Shown here piece after piece: positions 44,319-57,260 of a DNA stretch of 64,000 bases (positions within the stretch are counted from its first letter, which is position 1; the number at the start of each line of letters is the position of its first letter). The stretch is from Bombus terrestris (taxonomy: Eukaryota > Arthropoda > Insecta > Hymenoptera > Apidae): NCBI RefSeq assembly GCF_910591885.1, contig NC_063276.1, forward strand, positions 3,906,001 to 3,970,000. The letters run 5' to 3'. A model generated the notes under the pieces. That model was not told the DNA's origin. It made no database searches and was given only the letters and a program-made list of their open reading frames with translations. A program made the translations under genes and the position numbers.

Positions 44319-45479
44319 TTCCAACCAAGAGAAAAATCGAATGAGTAAAACACTTCGTCGTTAAAATTAATCAAACCGCAAAATTAATCGTCGTAAAAAT
44401 TATTTTAAAATTAGTAAATTAGTCGTCGTTGAACAACCAATGAATTGAAAAGTACACGTGTAAATAGCAAGTAGAAAATTTCCCTATATCGCGTCGAGTA
44501 AAATTGAAATTTCCTGCAACAAGAAATTAATAATGGCTCGTGTCCAGTACACGAGCAACGAGGAGTAGGAATCTGCTTTGACTCCGGTTTACTGCCGGGC
44601 TTTTGTAGAAAATTCAATTTGTCACGACGTTCGTTGCGCGTTTTTCGAAGAGATCAGTGCAAACGCAACAATGTAGGGCGGCGGTGAGTGACGGCAGACG
44701 GAAATACGTGGCTTTGCATGACCCGTGCTAACCCTTGTCGCTTCCACGTTTACAATCGGAAGGTGGACGTTGCATGTCTGTCGAGAAGATACTATACTAG
44801 AGAAGATACTATAGTCGCGGAAGTCCTCTGGTTTAAACCACAACTGGCAAACAGGTGACTCTGGTCGAAAGGGTGAATGAAAATCGCGTGGAAATTTTAT
44901 TGCCGGGACATTAAAACATTTTCTGGAAATAAATTACTTTGCTTGGAAAGATGAAAGATTTTGGACGAAATTGCTTTGGTTTAGAAATTGAGAAATTGTT
45001 TTAGAAAGAATGTAAAAAAAAAAAAATAGGTTTGTTTGGAAAAGCGAATAAAAATTACAAGGAAATTCTGTTCGAAGAAATATTCTTTTTTAAGAGGGAT
45101 GATTTTGCGTTGAAACGAAGGAAAGTTAGAAATAATTTTCCAATTTTCCTGATCTTTGTATTTTCTTCGGTAGACGCGGATTCGTTATTGTATTGGAAGC
45201 TTCGTTGCTAAAAGTTTCAAGAAAGGTTAATTGGGCCATTGTCAAGCAGAGTGTCTGCTTCTTTTAATTGAAGGGTTCTTTGACGTGTCTTTGAGAAGCT
45301 TCTTAGTTCCTCAAGCAGTTTTCTGTTGTAAAACAGCGAAGCGACTCGAGAAAGTGGCGAGTTACAGTTTACGTAACACTTTGCAAAAATTCTCGTGCGG
45401 TTGTTTGACAAAAGATAAAAAAAGAAATAGAATAAACAATTAATATCGTCTGAAATCAAAGAAGATACTGATTAAATAC
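44319..45479. other. Unassigned sequence
   Basis: No recognised feature. AGAGAAGATACTATA duplicated near 44782-44815 (15-bp direct repeat). Confidence 0.5.
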
Positions 45480-45925
45480 ACTTCCATACACAATCATCTA
45501 CGCCTATTCCAATATCCAATTAGACTCACAATTTTCCAAACTTACACCTGTTTTTATCTCTATTAATAATCTTCAATTTTATTCTAAAAAAATCGTCGAT
45601 AACTTTCACACGAACAAATCAGAGAAGAAATTAATAAAATGCCTACAGAGAATTTTCTACGATTATTCCAATATGTATTTAATCGCGCTCACGATTTTCC
45701 CAACCTACCCCCATTTTCACCCGTATCAATGATTTTCGATTCTCAAAGAACCGACAACAACTTTCCTACGAGCAAATAAAAAAGAAATTAATGAAGAACA
45801 TTTCTACACAGAATCACCTACGATCTTCGCAATATTTAACCGTAGCTGCCACAATTCCCCAAACCTACCCCTATTCTCATCCGTATTAACAATCTTCGTT
45901 TTCGAAAAAACATCGTGTCCGCCGC
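45480..45925. repeat. Degenerate tandem array, unit about 160 bp, about 3 copies
   Basis: TATTCCAATAT / TATTCCAATAT / TCTTCGCAATAT anchors lie at 45505, 45664 and about 45825. Each unit has CACaATTtcCCAAaCcTACcCC, TTTT.ACCCGTATtAA.AATcTTCG and AAAtcGaCAaCaACTTTC, then AAAAAGAAATTAATgAA. Confidence 0.9.
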
Positions 45926-48249
45926 TAAGAATCGACCGGAAACACGTAACGGAGTCATCGAGATGAACCGTAACGGTGACTCAACAGCGCCGTGCACGAG
46001 CACAATGAGTCGTTTTAGCAGATTTTCGGGGTAGAACTGGATGGAGAGGCGTTTACAGAGACGTAATCCAACGGAGGGGCAGGGGTGCGTCGATCGAGTG
46101 GTTTGACAGCGGGGTAGTTTAGTCAGATATATATATATTTCTAATACTATTAGCCGGTGTTCCGTTACACAACGACAGATGGACGAGCAGATATATCCGC
46201 TCTGTTTGGATCGACGCTGTTCGGGGGTGCAGCTGCGTGTGTGTAAACCGTGCCGCCGCTGTTTGTGCCTCGACATCAATTGATAGTTTGGGTAAACGGG
46301 CTGCAGAGGGAGAAAGAAAGGGAAAACAGAGAGGAAAAAGGGCAGAACCGCGATGGTTTCTTCTTCGATTTGCTATTTCGCGTTCGATTAATTGTCTGAT
46401 CTTCGCCGTGAATATTCTACTTTGCTCTTGATTTCCATCTCGTCGACATCTATCGACGAATCTTTACTTATCGTGCGCTATCAATGGCTCGAACAGCTTC
46501 TTTATCGTACTTTTACGTTTTATAGTACGACGCAAGTCTTATATTGTATAAAAAAAAAAAAAAGAAAATGGAGGAAGAAAGAAAGGAAAATTGCATTAGT
46601 ACGCAGCAAATTATATTGTACAATATTGGTCGTCTTATCTTTATCGTCTAGCTTCTTGTATTACGATATTACGACAAGATTCTTAGGTCATCTCTGTTTT
46701 TACGAATGAATAGAAATTTCAAGTTATTTTATATATCTGTTATTCCTTCTTCAGAAGCAAGTGTTTAATTTAAAAAATTATTCTTCACTTGTTGCTTCTT
46801 AAATTCAGCCCAAGGTTGTATCTATCCATGTGAAAGTATTATATAGTTGCCATTAGAAAATCGCTATCGTACATTTTGCTGTCATATATGAACTTTTAAT
46901 AAAAGAAAAAAAAAATGCAAGCGATGCCATTGACAAAAGTATTCTCCCTAAAAATTCGTCGATGAAGGTGGTAGAAAATGTACAAAATTCTACTGATTGA
47001 AAAGCAGATTATTTCAACCGGAAATTTTGTTAATCACTTTTTTATCGAATTTTCCTCCCTCTGTTATTCATCGAACATCGAAAAGAAAAATTTTAATCCG
47101 CTGCAAGATAAAAGAGACGATAATGTTTCGATGAGTAATTTCATTCCACATAGAAATTTCACGAGGGAACCGAATGCATCGGTCTTGGTCGACGATATTC
47201 GAATTCTAATGCGATATTCCGTGGCGGATGGGTGGCAGGCTGCATACGTACGAGATAATTCAATTAACCTCGGGTAGTCGGCTCCTGGAAATACAATTCG
47301 AGGTCCCTGCACGTTGTACACGGCAAGACTGTTACGAATCGGGCCGAGTAGTTGCCGGATAATTGTACATATCGCGGTCGAGGGTTCCTTCACGAGATCG
47401 CTCAACAATTAGGCGTTCCCACTTTCGCCCCGTTATCCGTCGATCAGATTCTCGTTGTTATGGCGCTGAAAACTACCCCGACGAACTATTCCTCCGCATG
47501 ATTTTTCCGAATTAACTCGAGTATCCGTATACGTCGAACGAACTTGTTCTTTATCTTCCCCTTTCGTTTAAATCTTCCCCAATTTCTTCGTATTTTTATC
47601 TTTGAAATTTCACGAAAATCCTGTTTTATTCGAAATTCCTCCAGTTTAGTCAGTTATTTTCTATCTTGGTAATTTTTTATCGAATTTTGATTCTTTTTGG
47701 AAATCTCGTTGTGTTTGTCTAAAACTCTGGTGTCTTTCACTATTGAAAAAATATTTATAGAATAAACTATCGGGTAGGTTCCACGTAAGATACACTTCTT
47801 GGTGATGTTAAATAATCAAAAATTACGGCAACCTCGTTAGATTCAAGGAAATGTCACGAGGACGTGAAATTGCGTGAACACCGAAACTCAGACGAGACTT
47901 TCACGCGTTTACGAAAACCTTTGAAAATTCCATTCTGCTGGGAGAAATCCATCGTTCGACTCTCCGTAGATGTCTCAGTGTCAGAAATAACTATAGCGCG
48001 GATTTCTATGTAATTTCGTATTTTTAGTAACGCGATTAAACAAGTGGAAGCTAAGTAATTTATTTCCTTCGTTGAACGTTTTAACAAGCACTGTACTCTG
48101 GGTATTTCGTATATTTTGTCATATTGCGTGCGTTTTAGTAATTTTAAGCGTCCTATAAATACATAAAATTTCGCAGTCTAGCAATGACGATTTTACGATT
48201 TTAGTTTCGAAAATCGGAAGCAAAGCCGACGAGTCATCGACCTTTCATC
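45926..48249. other. Unassigned sequence
   Basis: A CpG-richer part lies at about 45940-46350, a poly(A)-rich stretch at about 46551-46566, and AT-rich sequence follows. No family was recognised in the open frames (up to 147 codons). Confidence 0.45.
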
Positions 48250-48520
48250 CCCTCAAACTGTCATCCAAGAATCAGACACTCGACCGTGGAATTCTCTTTA
48301 ATCGCGCGTCTCATCCGCCACGACAGTCCGCGATCGATCAAGCACGAACGCTTATCAAGAGGACCGAGACACACGCGCGAGCAGAGAATTCGAAAATCGC
48401 GAGGCGCCGCGCAGACGGCGTATCCAGCTTTTTCTTCGGCCGTTTGGTTGTTTGTTCCGGCCGTTTCGCCGGTTAGCTACTCGACTGCTCTCCCCTTTTT
48501 CGCTTTTCCACCCACCCTAT
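48250..48520. promoter_or_regulatory. CpG-rich island
   Basis: CGCGAGGCGCCGCGC, GGCCGTTTCGCCGG and CACACGCGCGAGC. No recognised coding. Confidence 0.25.
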
Positions 48521-48709
48521 TCTTCTTCTCGTAGAAAACACAAAACACGTAATAAGCATGCAACGATTTCGAAAATTATTTTCCAACTATCATCGCTGTC
48601 GTAAGGATAACGTGTCGCGTGTATTGTAAGAAACGTTTTGACATTTTTTTAAAAATCGGTACACTGTGAATTTTATTAACTTTTTGCGCTTGAACTGTTC
48701 TACCGTATA

Positions 48710-48768
48710 CTGAATTTTGTCATTAGGTGATATCGACAAAATCCGCAATCACTTAGTCGCCAACTCAA
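48710..48768. mobile_element. Decayed copy of the second foldback MITE
   Basis: Right end matches the inverted 28.8-kb element: ATTTTGTCATTAGGTGATAT, CGACAAAATCCGCAATCACT and TAGTCGCCAACTCAA, then TA (48769-48770). The left end is missing before TGAATTTTGTC. Confidence 0.8.
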
Positions 48769-48770
48769 TA

Positions 48771-49199
48771 TATTTATTCGTCGCTCTTACCAAACGTAAG
48801 TTCATTTTGTAAACTCTCTCTACGCCGTGGCGGACAAATGTTGAAGTTGAAAATTCATACTTGTGTATAATAGCTACCCTGAATTAATAGCAACGTTAAA
48901 ATAACTAACATTTACTTTAAACAACATTGACATTATCATTTAATTAAAATACCATTACAAAAAATTAATATTGTCCTGCGAAACATCTGTCGATAGCAGG
49001 TCATCTCGTTTGTTCTTGTCAATTGCAACACTTTTTTCCAAAACTCTGCTGTTTCTCTCATTGCTTATTCCTTCTGACTGCACCATTGTGTCTGCTTCTT
49101 ATTTATTTTACAAACTTTCGTTTATTCGCCGGTCTAATTACGATAATACGAAATATTCTTCCCAGAGATTGCAATTTTTGCGTTCGAGAAGCTAATTGG
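48771..49199. other. Unassigned AT-rich sequence
   Basis: Nothing recognised. Confidence 0.5.
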
Positions 49200-49440
49200 T
49201 CGGTGGTGGATGTCGCGGTTTTAGGTTTGGTCGCTGACGATCCAAAGGAGGCGGCCTGTGGATGGGGTTGGAACTCGGCCTCGTCGGCGTGACGCTATTC
49301 CGGGAATGTGGGAATCACCGCGGCTGTGATTCAGTTCATATTACCCACGTTTCGCGGTAAGTAATACGCTTGGTGTATGATTACGGCTGTTTGTCGCCAG
49401 CGAAATCCGGCCACCGGTCTGCGGCCGTGATTAACGACCT
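49200..49440. promoter_or_regulatory. GC-rich island, possible enhancer
   Basis: GGTGGTGGATGTCGCGG, GGAATCACCGCGGCTGTGATTC (an imperfect inverted repeat with GAATCAC arms, about 49310-49331) and GGCCACCGGTCTGCGGCCG. No recognised coding. Confidence 0.35.
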
Positions 49441-49974
49441 TTTCTTTCGTTTTCTTGCGGCTTTTCGAACGGGTTAAAGAAGAAGAGGACGGAGCAGAAG
49501 ATTTTCGCATTCGATTTTCGAGTTACGAATGGCTGAGCATTGCTTTAGCCCTGTTGCGTTATTTCCGTTATCTTCCACTCGATCGTATTTCTCTGTCACT
49601 AACAGATTTCTCAAGCTCCAGAGGAAACACCGATCCTTATTTTTCCATCACTGACAAGTTTCCTCGATCGCAGAGGAAAACGAAGCAAACGCGCCGGAGA
49701 TTTTGTAAATCATCGGTCTTTCCGATCGTCGAAACAAGAGCGAAATTCAAATGTAAAAGCTCGAGGACTCGCAGCAGGGCTAACGGTAGAAGCATGGAAG
49801 ATCAGGTGTTTTATTTTTCAAAAAATTTAAAAGCGTTTTTGAGCATATCAGAGTTCATTTGATATATTATACTTGCCTATTTCGTTGTATTAATTTTAAT
49901 TTGATTAATTGTGCATGACACGCTTAGGTATACGCATATTGCAAGTTGCCAGTTCCAGTGTTAAGGCATCTTTG
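49441..49974. other. Unassigned sequence
   Basis: A Ser/Arg-rich 135-codon + frame with an internal near-repeat (TTTCTC.A..TC.AGAGGAAA at about 49608 and 49659). No family recognised. Confidence 0.45.
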
Positions 49975-49976
49975 TA

Positions 49977-50177
49977 TCGGGTCGTCGGAAAAGTTTCTTT
50001 CGTTTTATAAGGAAATAATGGATGCACGTTTTCCGTTTTATATTATTTTATCGAATTACGTATGATCCATTTTGTTCCATCAAACTAAAGGTCACATCGT
50101 TCGACAGATTAGGTTTCACGTTTGTATAAAGATGCATCGTTGTAAAAGACGCGTCTGACACTTTCCGGACAACCTAA
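49977..50177 (+). mobile_element. Mariner-derived MITE, copy 8 (complete, subfamily B)
   Basis: A 201-bp element flanked by TA (49975-49976 and 50178-50179). The ends TCGGGTCGTCGGAAAAGT and CTTTCCGGACAACCTAA have more decay on the left. The interior TCGTTCGACAGATTAGGTTT and TTGTATAAAGATGCA is nearly identical to the 15.1-kb copy, same orientation. Confidence 0.93.
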
Positions 50178-50179
50178 TA

Positions 50180-51085
50180 GTTGGAGAATTTTCTTACCTC
50201 GACTTGAGTGTTTTGGGAAGAGAAGAATAATGTTATAAATACCAATAAATATATTCGTCCGCAGTAACCGTTTTCTTTTTCCTTATTCTCTGTTAATAGA
50301 AATAAAGTGGAATAACAAGGTGCAAATTGTCGACGTGAAAATAACGTAAAGTGGGATTGAAGAAAATTTGCGTCCATATTCGTCGAAGAAGATTTGCTGC
50401 GAAGAGATGCCAATCGATGGCAGGTTTTACTTGTAAGACAAATTTTTTTGATGTTTAACAGCGTAGGATGGGTGGAAGTAAAGTGCCTTTGGAAAGAGAC
50501 GTACAACATATGGAGATATCGTGGTGAACACACCTGTGACGAGTTGTATCACGCAACGCCCATTACTGTCGCGGAAGGTTCCACGTCGAAAACGAGTCTC
50601 TTATTCTGCTGACAGTCGACGCCTTCTAATCGCATCCATTACAGATATGTACAGTCGATTGATATCTCTTTGAGCCTCTTCCACACCTTTCATTTCAGCT
50701 ACAAGATAATTCTATACTTTAATAGTACAGTTCAGTAGCGACGTTTTCCAATAAAATCGACGAATGGAATTAAATTAATAAATTAATACTAGTTTTAATA
50801 TTCTTCTTAATATTCATAAATCGAAGAAACAAATTTAGCAAGCTTTTCTCTTATGTTTGATAAATATTTCACATTAAGCTTGTCAACTTGTATTACTCGA
50901 TATTGATGTTATCCATGTGGAATGGCAAGAAATTGAAAGGTGGAAATAGAAGAAGCGTTCAAAATTACCATCCTACTGTGTTTGATGGTCGTTTTGTACC
51001 AACTTTTTCAATGTCGATATTCTTCCTTAAAGAAATGTCGAAGTCGATTAAAAGATACGATAGAAATCAACTCTACGTCATAGTT
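50180..51085. other. Unassigned AT-rich sequence
   Basis: Nothing recognised. Confidence 0.5.
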
Positions 51086-51830
51086 TCGCATCAATCTCGT
51101 CGATCTTCATCATTTCACAAATATTTCCTATGAAAAAAAAATCCTCGAAGCCCGCAAATAACGTAACAATCTGCACTTTTCTTACAGATTTCAAAATTCT
51201 CGAGGAATGATGTTCGAAAGTCATCGAAGAAAATCATTCAAGAAATCTCAAAAACCGCTGAAAACTATAAAAATAGCTTCGCGTCAATCTCGTCAACGTT
51301 CTCTACTCCGCCAATATCCCCTTTAAAAAGTAGCCCACGAAGTCCACGAATGATTCGAGAAACTTTTCTCCTCTGCTCGCGAATACCAAAATTCTTAAAC
51401 CGAAGAAAATTCCAATTGAGCTTTCGCGCCACCTCAGGAAATCCCCGAACCACCGAAAGCTATAAAAATCATGCCGCTTCGTGTCCAACGATAGTTTCAC
51501 TAGGTCGATCACGTCGACCTTCGCCACTTCGCCAATATCCCCTTTAAAAAGCAACTCACAAAGCTCTAGAATCATTCGAGAAACTTTCCCCTTCTACCGG
51601 CAAATCCCGAAATTTTCAAACGTACGTTTCAGATCGATAAACGCTAAAAATCCGCGAACAAAAGAGAACAAAAAAAAAAAAAAAAGAAAATAGAGTGCGA
51701 AAATCATCGGAGAAGATTCCAATTCCACTTTGCTTTACCTCGAAAAATCGCTGGAAAAACTATAAAAATCACCTCCGCTGTACGTTCGATTGTTCGTGCT
51801 AAGCTCGTCAACGTTCGCCACGAAACACCA
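51086..51830. repeat. Degenerate tandem array, unit about 190-220 bp, about 3.3 copies
   Basis: Unit order: TCGcGTCAATCTCGTCaACgTTC, CGCCAATATCCCCTTTAAAAAG, AATgATTCGAGAAACTTT, AATtCCAAttgagCTTt and AAAcTATAAAAATcaC..C. Copies start near 51086, 51277, 51479 and 51782. The 22-bp CGCCAATATC... block is identical at 51309 and 51530. An A-rich insertion (about 51670) lengthens copy 3. Confidence 0.88.
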
Positions 51831-52290
51831 TGTACCCGCGGCAAGCATCCCTCTTTGTCTCTCGATGCAGAGTCAAAAGGGCGATCGTGGAAACTGGCCA
51901 CGTTCCTGGAGCGCAAAGGCTGCCAGTTACACGGCGGGTCGACGAGGCTGGCGTTAAATTCAGCCGTCAGAGAGCTTTCAGCAGGGTTCAGCAACAGCGT
52001 CAGCAACTCTGTTCCCTCGGCTCGTCCGGCAACGCGTCCACCCGCCCTCTCGCGTCATATACGTGTCTTTGTGTGTACGCGCGTATATCCGCATGCTGTG
52101 TACGTGTGTGCATCGCGAGCTGCTAGCCGACCAACTCGTCACGCATATGCTGCAACGACCTTTTGCATCAAAAGCTTTGTTTATGGGCCGAGGAGATTTA
52201 TAGGCCGCGCGACGATGTACGCGGCCGGTATGCGTCGTGGTTTGTTAGATCTTGGTTCTCGAAATACGACCGTGGCGGAAGGAGGTTTGA
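51831..52290. promoter_or_regulatory. GC-rich island
   Basis: GAGCGCAAAGGCTGCC, CAGCAACAGCGTCAGCAACT-type short repeats and GGCCGCGCGACGATG. Several frames are open and none is recognised. GTGTGTACGCGCGTATATCC sits in an alternating purine-pyrimidine stretch (about 52067-52105). Confidence 0.3.
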
Positions 52291-53839
52291 ACCGCGGCGT
52301 GGAATCGCGACAGGTAGTCCACAGGGTTCAGACTTCGCGTGGAAAAAATTCCATGTGAGTTTCAGGCGAAGGGAAGCCTGGATTTTTGACGCGACTGTTT
52401 CTGATTTCGAGTCGACGAATGACAAATCGATCGTTTGCGTGTAATACTTTTACTGGTAAGGTTCGTGACGGGATTCAGATTTTACGAGGAGAAATTTAGG
52501 ATAAATTTCCAAGCGAAAGAAGGAAGCTTCAATTAATTTGGAATTGATGAATGACAAATTCATGGATTTTGGTTTGAGCCTCATACTGCTACGCGCATCC
52601 GCGAGGAAGAAAAGCCAGATGAGTTTCGAAAGAGGAACAGTTGAAATTCTCGACGTGATTTTTCTCCAATTGATGAATTGCCATTCACTTTCGCCATCAT
52701 GCACACTGTGATCCTAGTTTCGTGTGTCTAAATTATGTCGATAGCTTGGTTCTTGAGAAGTGCATGTAGCAACGTGTATTTGACTAATTCTCGTTTGTAG
52801 TTTATTCTAAAATTTAGCGATGCAAAATTTTATTTACGCGACAGAATTTCATATAATATCGTGTTTTCATAGGTATAACATTTCAGGGAATTGTATCAAT
52901 TTCTAGTAGCAGGTAAATATTTTCACGGTGGAACTAATTAGTTTCGCTCGCTGCTTGTCTTCGTTTCTCAATACACCGCAGGTAATGCGCACCACAAATG
53001 CAAACTGCTTCCAAAGATCAGCTCAAAGCAACATCAGGTCTTATCCTATCGTATCCGTACTACTCACGAAATCAAAGTAATTTTACCCTGCCGAGTCTCG
53101 ATGCTTCTCTCGCGGTTTCATATACACCTTGCAACTAATTAATATGGCAAGAATCCGCCGTCTTTTATTACCTTCTTTAATCACGTTTGGAACTCAAGAA
53201 CCGCAGAATATATTTATCAGTTGCAGGAATTATTAATTTCGTGAACAGCAGCTCGCGTAGCAAACTTCGATATTTCTCTCCTTTTACGCAATCGTAAACA
53301 AGGTTTCTGTCGCGTTCGCCGACGAACACGCTGTCATCGATTCCAGAACTGTGTAATGTAACTGTTCAATCAAGAATTCCCAATGTTCTTCTATTTAATT
53401 CGGAAATTTATATCAAACGCAAAACAATGTTCATTCTCTCTTTATTTGCAAGTTAAACAGCTTCAAAATCGATACTAAATGCTAAATCGATTTTCATTTT
53501 TCCATGATCGACACGAAGTTCACCGTGAGAAGCCAACGGCTTTGTATGATTTTCTTTCGTTTTTTATCATCGCTAGGAAGTCTTACGTAACGCAAGAGTA
53601 TCGATTATTTTACGATCACGAACGCCACTGTCAAGAAGCTCTAATTCTAGCGGCTTCGTAGCTTCACCGAGTCAACGATGCCAAGAAATAAATTAAATCG
53701 AAAATCAATTTCACACCGAGGCTCGTCCAACTCGATTTATATTTTCGCAGTTAAAAATCGAGCGAAAGTAATTGTAGAAGCGTGGTAATCGTTCGAGTGG
53801 TCGCGATATCGCGCGAAATTCGACGCAATGTTGCGCAAC
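52291..53839. other. Unassigned, with a weak two-copy repeat (about 52345-52690)
   Basis: GA(C/T)GAATGACAAAT.CAT (near 52414 and 52547), preceded in both copies by GCGAA.G.AAGC and followed by TTTTACT/TTTTGG, suggests a roughly 134-bp duplication. The rest is AT-rich with no recognised features. Confidence 0.45.
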
Positions 53840-54130
53840 ATTTGGTTGGAGGCGGACGAATCGTCAGGTGGATCGCGATAAATAAAGTCGCGAGAGCGCA
53901 AGAAGCCGAGGAGGCCAGCGAACCGAGCGACGGAGGAAACACTTTCAAAGGAAATGCACACCAGCGGACAGAGATTTACGGGGATGATAGAGCGGCCCGT
54001 TTTTATCGCACCGCCAAGACCAACAAAACGTTCGATATCCGCTCGGTGACCGGTCGATGCGCGTTTCGCGAGTCGCTTGCGAGATCGTTCTGTCGTCTCA
54101 CCGACCCTTCCCAGTCCCTGTCTTTTCATT
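53840..54130. promoter_or_regulatory. CpG-rich island
   Basis: GGAGGCGGACGAATCG, GAGAGCGCAAGAAGCC and TCGGTGACCGGTCGATGCGCG. Long frames are open on both strands (218 codons + and 154 codons -), as expected where CpG replaces AT. No recognised domains. Confidence 0.25.
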
Positions 54131-55489
54131 TCGTCATTAATCCTTCTTCGATCGTATTTTATATTTTCAATATATTCTATCGAGTACAATCTTTTATCCA
54201 AATGATATCGTTAACGCGTTACGGACCTACGTTACCTAATGGTGCAAAGTGTTTCACGGGATCGCGAGAATTAAAAGGAAAGTTATCTGAAAATCCTGTT
54301 TACGAAATTTCGTCGAAAATCGATAGATTTGGAGAAACAATGGTGTTTTATTTCAAAATGCAATGTTTTATTCGAATAGCGTTATTAACGCATTATAAAT
54401 GCACCTGGTGCGATGCGAAGGTTCAAAATTTGTTTTAGAAAGGTTATATGAAAATCCTGTTCCTCGGAATTCGCCAGAATTCGATAGAATTTGAGAAAGC
54501 TGTTATTCACCGACTGTAATTGTAATTATAATCGCACTGTTTGGCAATTATAAAATGTACTATTCCTTGGATCTACTTTATAAATAAATCATTAACGATT
54601 AGACGATACTGTTTCATAAGTCGCATGATTACTTAGTATACGTTCTTTATCTTATAGAAACTTCTTCATGAATCAATAGTTCTGGTCGGCAAAAAAAGAA
54701 AACGAAGAGGATGTCCTTACGCGAGGCTAACTTCCATGTGAAATTTATTTAATACACGTTTCTAACGATATATGTATTTTGGTACAGATATGGTAAATTA
54801 TCAAATAACAGCGTGAAATATTTGTAGTGGTACGAAGAAAAAAATATTCGAGGCATAATGGGTTAATATGAAAAATATATGATATTTAGAATAAAATGAA
54901 AATGTAAAAACTGCTTTAATATATTTCTATGTAATTGATATAACTATGTATGTATTGATCACAGTATAATGTAATAATAAGGTATTAGCTTTGTTTACAA
55001 TATATAAAAATACATAAATTAAATCTATTTTAAGAATCACACATGATCATACTCGCCCTATATAACACATGTTTCATTGTATTAGTATAAGTTTTAAGAT
55101 AACAATTAATCTGGTTCAGTGTATTAGACATACCATTAAATTTTCTCAATAATGTTTTCATTAACAAATTTGATTGAATTGATGAAATCATATTACCAGA
55201 AATATACAGAAACACCATATGATCTTATAAAATCGCACAACTATGTATAAACAACGTAGGGAATTAAATTAGGGAAAAGTATCGTAGACACTGCTAGACG
55301 TCTTGCTATGATCATATTTTCTGTATATTACTAATTTTAGTGGCGCTATAATGAAAGCATAATCGCGAGATATACCATGATCATAAATATAAATATAACA
55401 ATGAATGTGGCACTAATGTTTTGTATGATACAAAGTAAATTTTCCTACGCTAAGTGTTCGAATACTTTCATGATCTGCAATATATCACG
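54131..55489. other. Unassigned AT-rich sequence
   Basis: A weak repeat (TGAAAATCCTGTT... near 54287 and 54449; CAATGTTTTATTCGAATAGCGTTATTAAC near 54361 resembling a segment near 54188) indicates an old duplication of roughly 165-170 bp. From 54750 to 55490 the sequence is very AT-rich with no recognised feature. Confidence 0.45.
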
Positions 55490-55830
55490 CTATCACGCAG
55501 ACTTTCCAACGATCTATGAAACAACCAAGAAACTAAAAGAAAGCCAACAGTATACAAAAGTCTCGTATAATTCTCGCATCAATAATTTTAATCTCCGTGT
55601 AACGCCTCGCAACTAACGATATAAACCATCTTCAATCAAACTACATATTTCAGGCTATCACAGGTACTTTACAACAGCCTACGAAACAAGGAAAAAATTA
55701 AACGAAATTCAACGATATAAAAGACCACATAATTCTCGCGTCAGGAATTTTAATCCTTCTATAAATCCTCACGAGTAAAAATATAAACCATCTTCGATTA
55801 AATTACATACATATTTCTCTGCCTACCAGA
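55490..55830. repeat. Tandem pair, unit about 162 bp
   Basis: AATTCTCGC.TCA anchors at 55569 and 55731. Shared blocks are TTTC(C/A)AACGATCTATGAAACAA, AATTTTAATC, ATATAAACCATCTTC.AT and AAACTACATA. Confidence 0.88.
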
Positions 55831-56149
55831 ATAACTGTGTCGGACAACAACAGCGGAAACAACCAAGATTAATCCAAGCAGAAGAAACCAACAAAGGAAC
55901 ATCCATCGATTCTTGCTTTCTCAAAGTCAATTAAAATCGGAAGAAAAATGTGCGGATGGAATCACCGCGGGAAAATCATCGTGCGATCCTCTAGCAATAA
56001 CGAAATCGTTTTCTGCAACGAATTTATCACATCGTGGAATCATAGAACGCGTGCAACGTGATGAGTGGAAACGGCACTGGAAGCACGATGCAACGAACAA
56101 AGTGTTAACGACTGGGGCTAACTCCGTTGCACCGGCAATTACGCATTAG
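55831..56149. other. Unassigned sequence
   Basis: Nothing recognised; frames are short. Confidence 0.45.
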
Positions 56150-56520
56150 ATCTTACTCGGGCCGGTTTGCGGAGGCTTGGCCAGCCGTGGCTCGCGATCA
56201 TTACCGGCATTAAATTCCCGATCGGATCGGTACACGGTGATTGGCCGATGGTTGAACCGCCGGCTGGGATCCGGTCGCCTGGAAACTCCTTATTTAGCGG
56301 GCCGTATTATACAAGAAAATACGGAATATCTGGCGCGGACTATCTCCTGGCCGAGCTCACAGCGAGGCTAAGCGTCCTAATAAAAGCAGAACAGGCCGTG
56401 GCTGCCGATCTCTTATCCGCTTCGCCGCCTCTCAAAGGCGTCTGCTATAATCTTCTATCACCGACGGTTTTGCATCCGCGAGTCAATTTTCTTGCGTGCA
56501 ACAGTCAGACGAGAGATCGG
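56150..56520. promoter_or_regulatory. GC-rich island with a 132-codon frame
   Basis: GGCCGGTTTGCGGAGGC, CCGATCGGATCGG and GAACCGCCGGCTGG. The + frame 56167-56565 is of reasonable composition but matches no family I know and has no splice or promoter support. Possibly cis-regulatory. Confidence 0.3.
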
Positions 56521-56974
56521 TTATCGGTTTCGATGTTGCACAGTGGAATTTCAGCGTTAGGATGATCGATGCACAGGAAATATGATGGAGAAAATTGATA
56601 ACAACAGTTGGAGGACCGGTCGGAGGACCGAGATCTTGGAATTGTGGTTTTGGTCAGTCGATACGTCTTTTGATGCCGAGTGGTCGAGGCAGGTTGACGA
56701 TTATGCAAAGGAGAAATTAGTCCGTTAGATGATACTTGATAAGTTTCGTCAACCAAGATGGAAATCACTCGTCGATAAGATGATTTTCCGATTTTGCAAA
56801 ATTTTCTTATTGCAAAAGAACCTTAGGCAGGATAACTGTATTAAATTACTTGTTATAACTAGATTACGGAAATTTGTGTGGGATATTTTTAAATGCTGTG
56901 ACTGGTATTCCATTTTGAACATTTTCTATATTTTTGAAGGTGTATTCTGTGCATTTGTACGTATATACAGATAG
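56521..56974. other. Unassigned sequence
   Basis: GGAGGACCGGTCGGAGGACCG (about 56610) is a 13-bp direct repeat. Otherwise nothing. Confidence 0.45.
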
Positions 56975-57260
56975 AAGGATATAATCTGAGACACTGCGTG
57001 AAACAAAATTATGTCTAACTGACTCGACAAGTAAATGGAAAATGACTTCATTGCATATTCCATTAAAACGTTCCTTCCTACTTATAAGGAATCAGACAAT
57101 CGACAAAAACATCCTCAATATAATTACCAAATGATCTGAGACATTACAAGAAACATATGTCCAATCTACTTGGGAAGTAAACGAAAACAACTTCTTTCCA
57201 TGTTACATCGAAACATTCCTTCTTACTCATAAAGTGACATTAAGATTAAAACAAACATCC
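56975..57260. repeat. Tandem pair, unit about 150 bp
   Basis: (A/G)ATCTGAGACA anchors at 56983 and 57133. Shared blocks are AAACA.AATTATGTC.AA/AAACATATGTCCAA, GTAAA.GAAAA, ATTCCTTC and TAAAACAAACATCC. Confidence 0.82.

Noticed and set aside
53782..54438. 218-codon open frame (+)
   Set aside because: Lies over a CpG island where the minus strand is also open for 154 codons, then continues into AT-rich sequence with no domain or splice signal.
56167..56565. 132-codon frame in the 56-kb GC island
   Set aside because: Reasonable composition but no recognised domain, promoter or splice site; left as a regulatory-island candidate.
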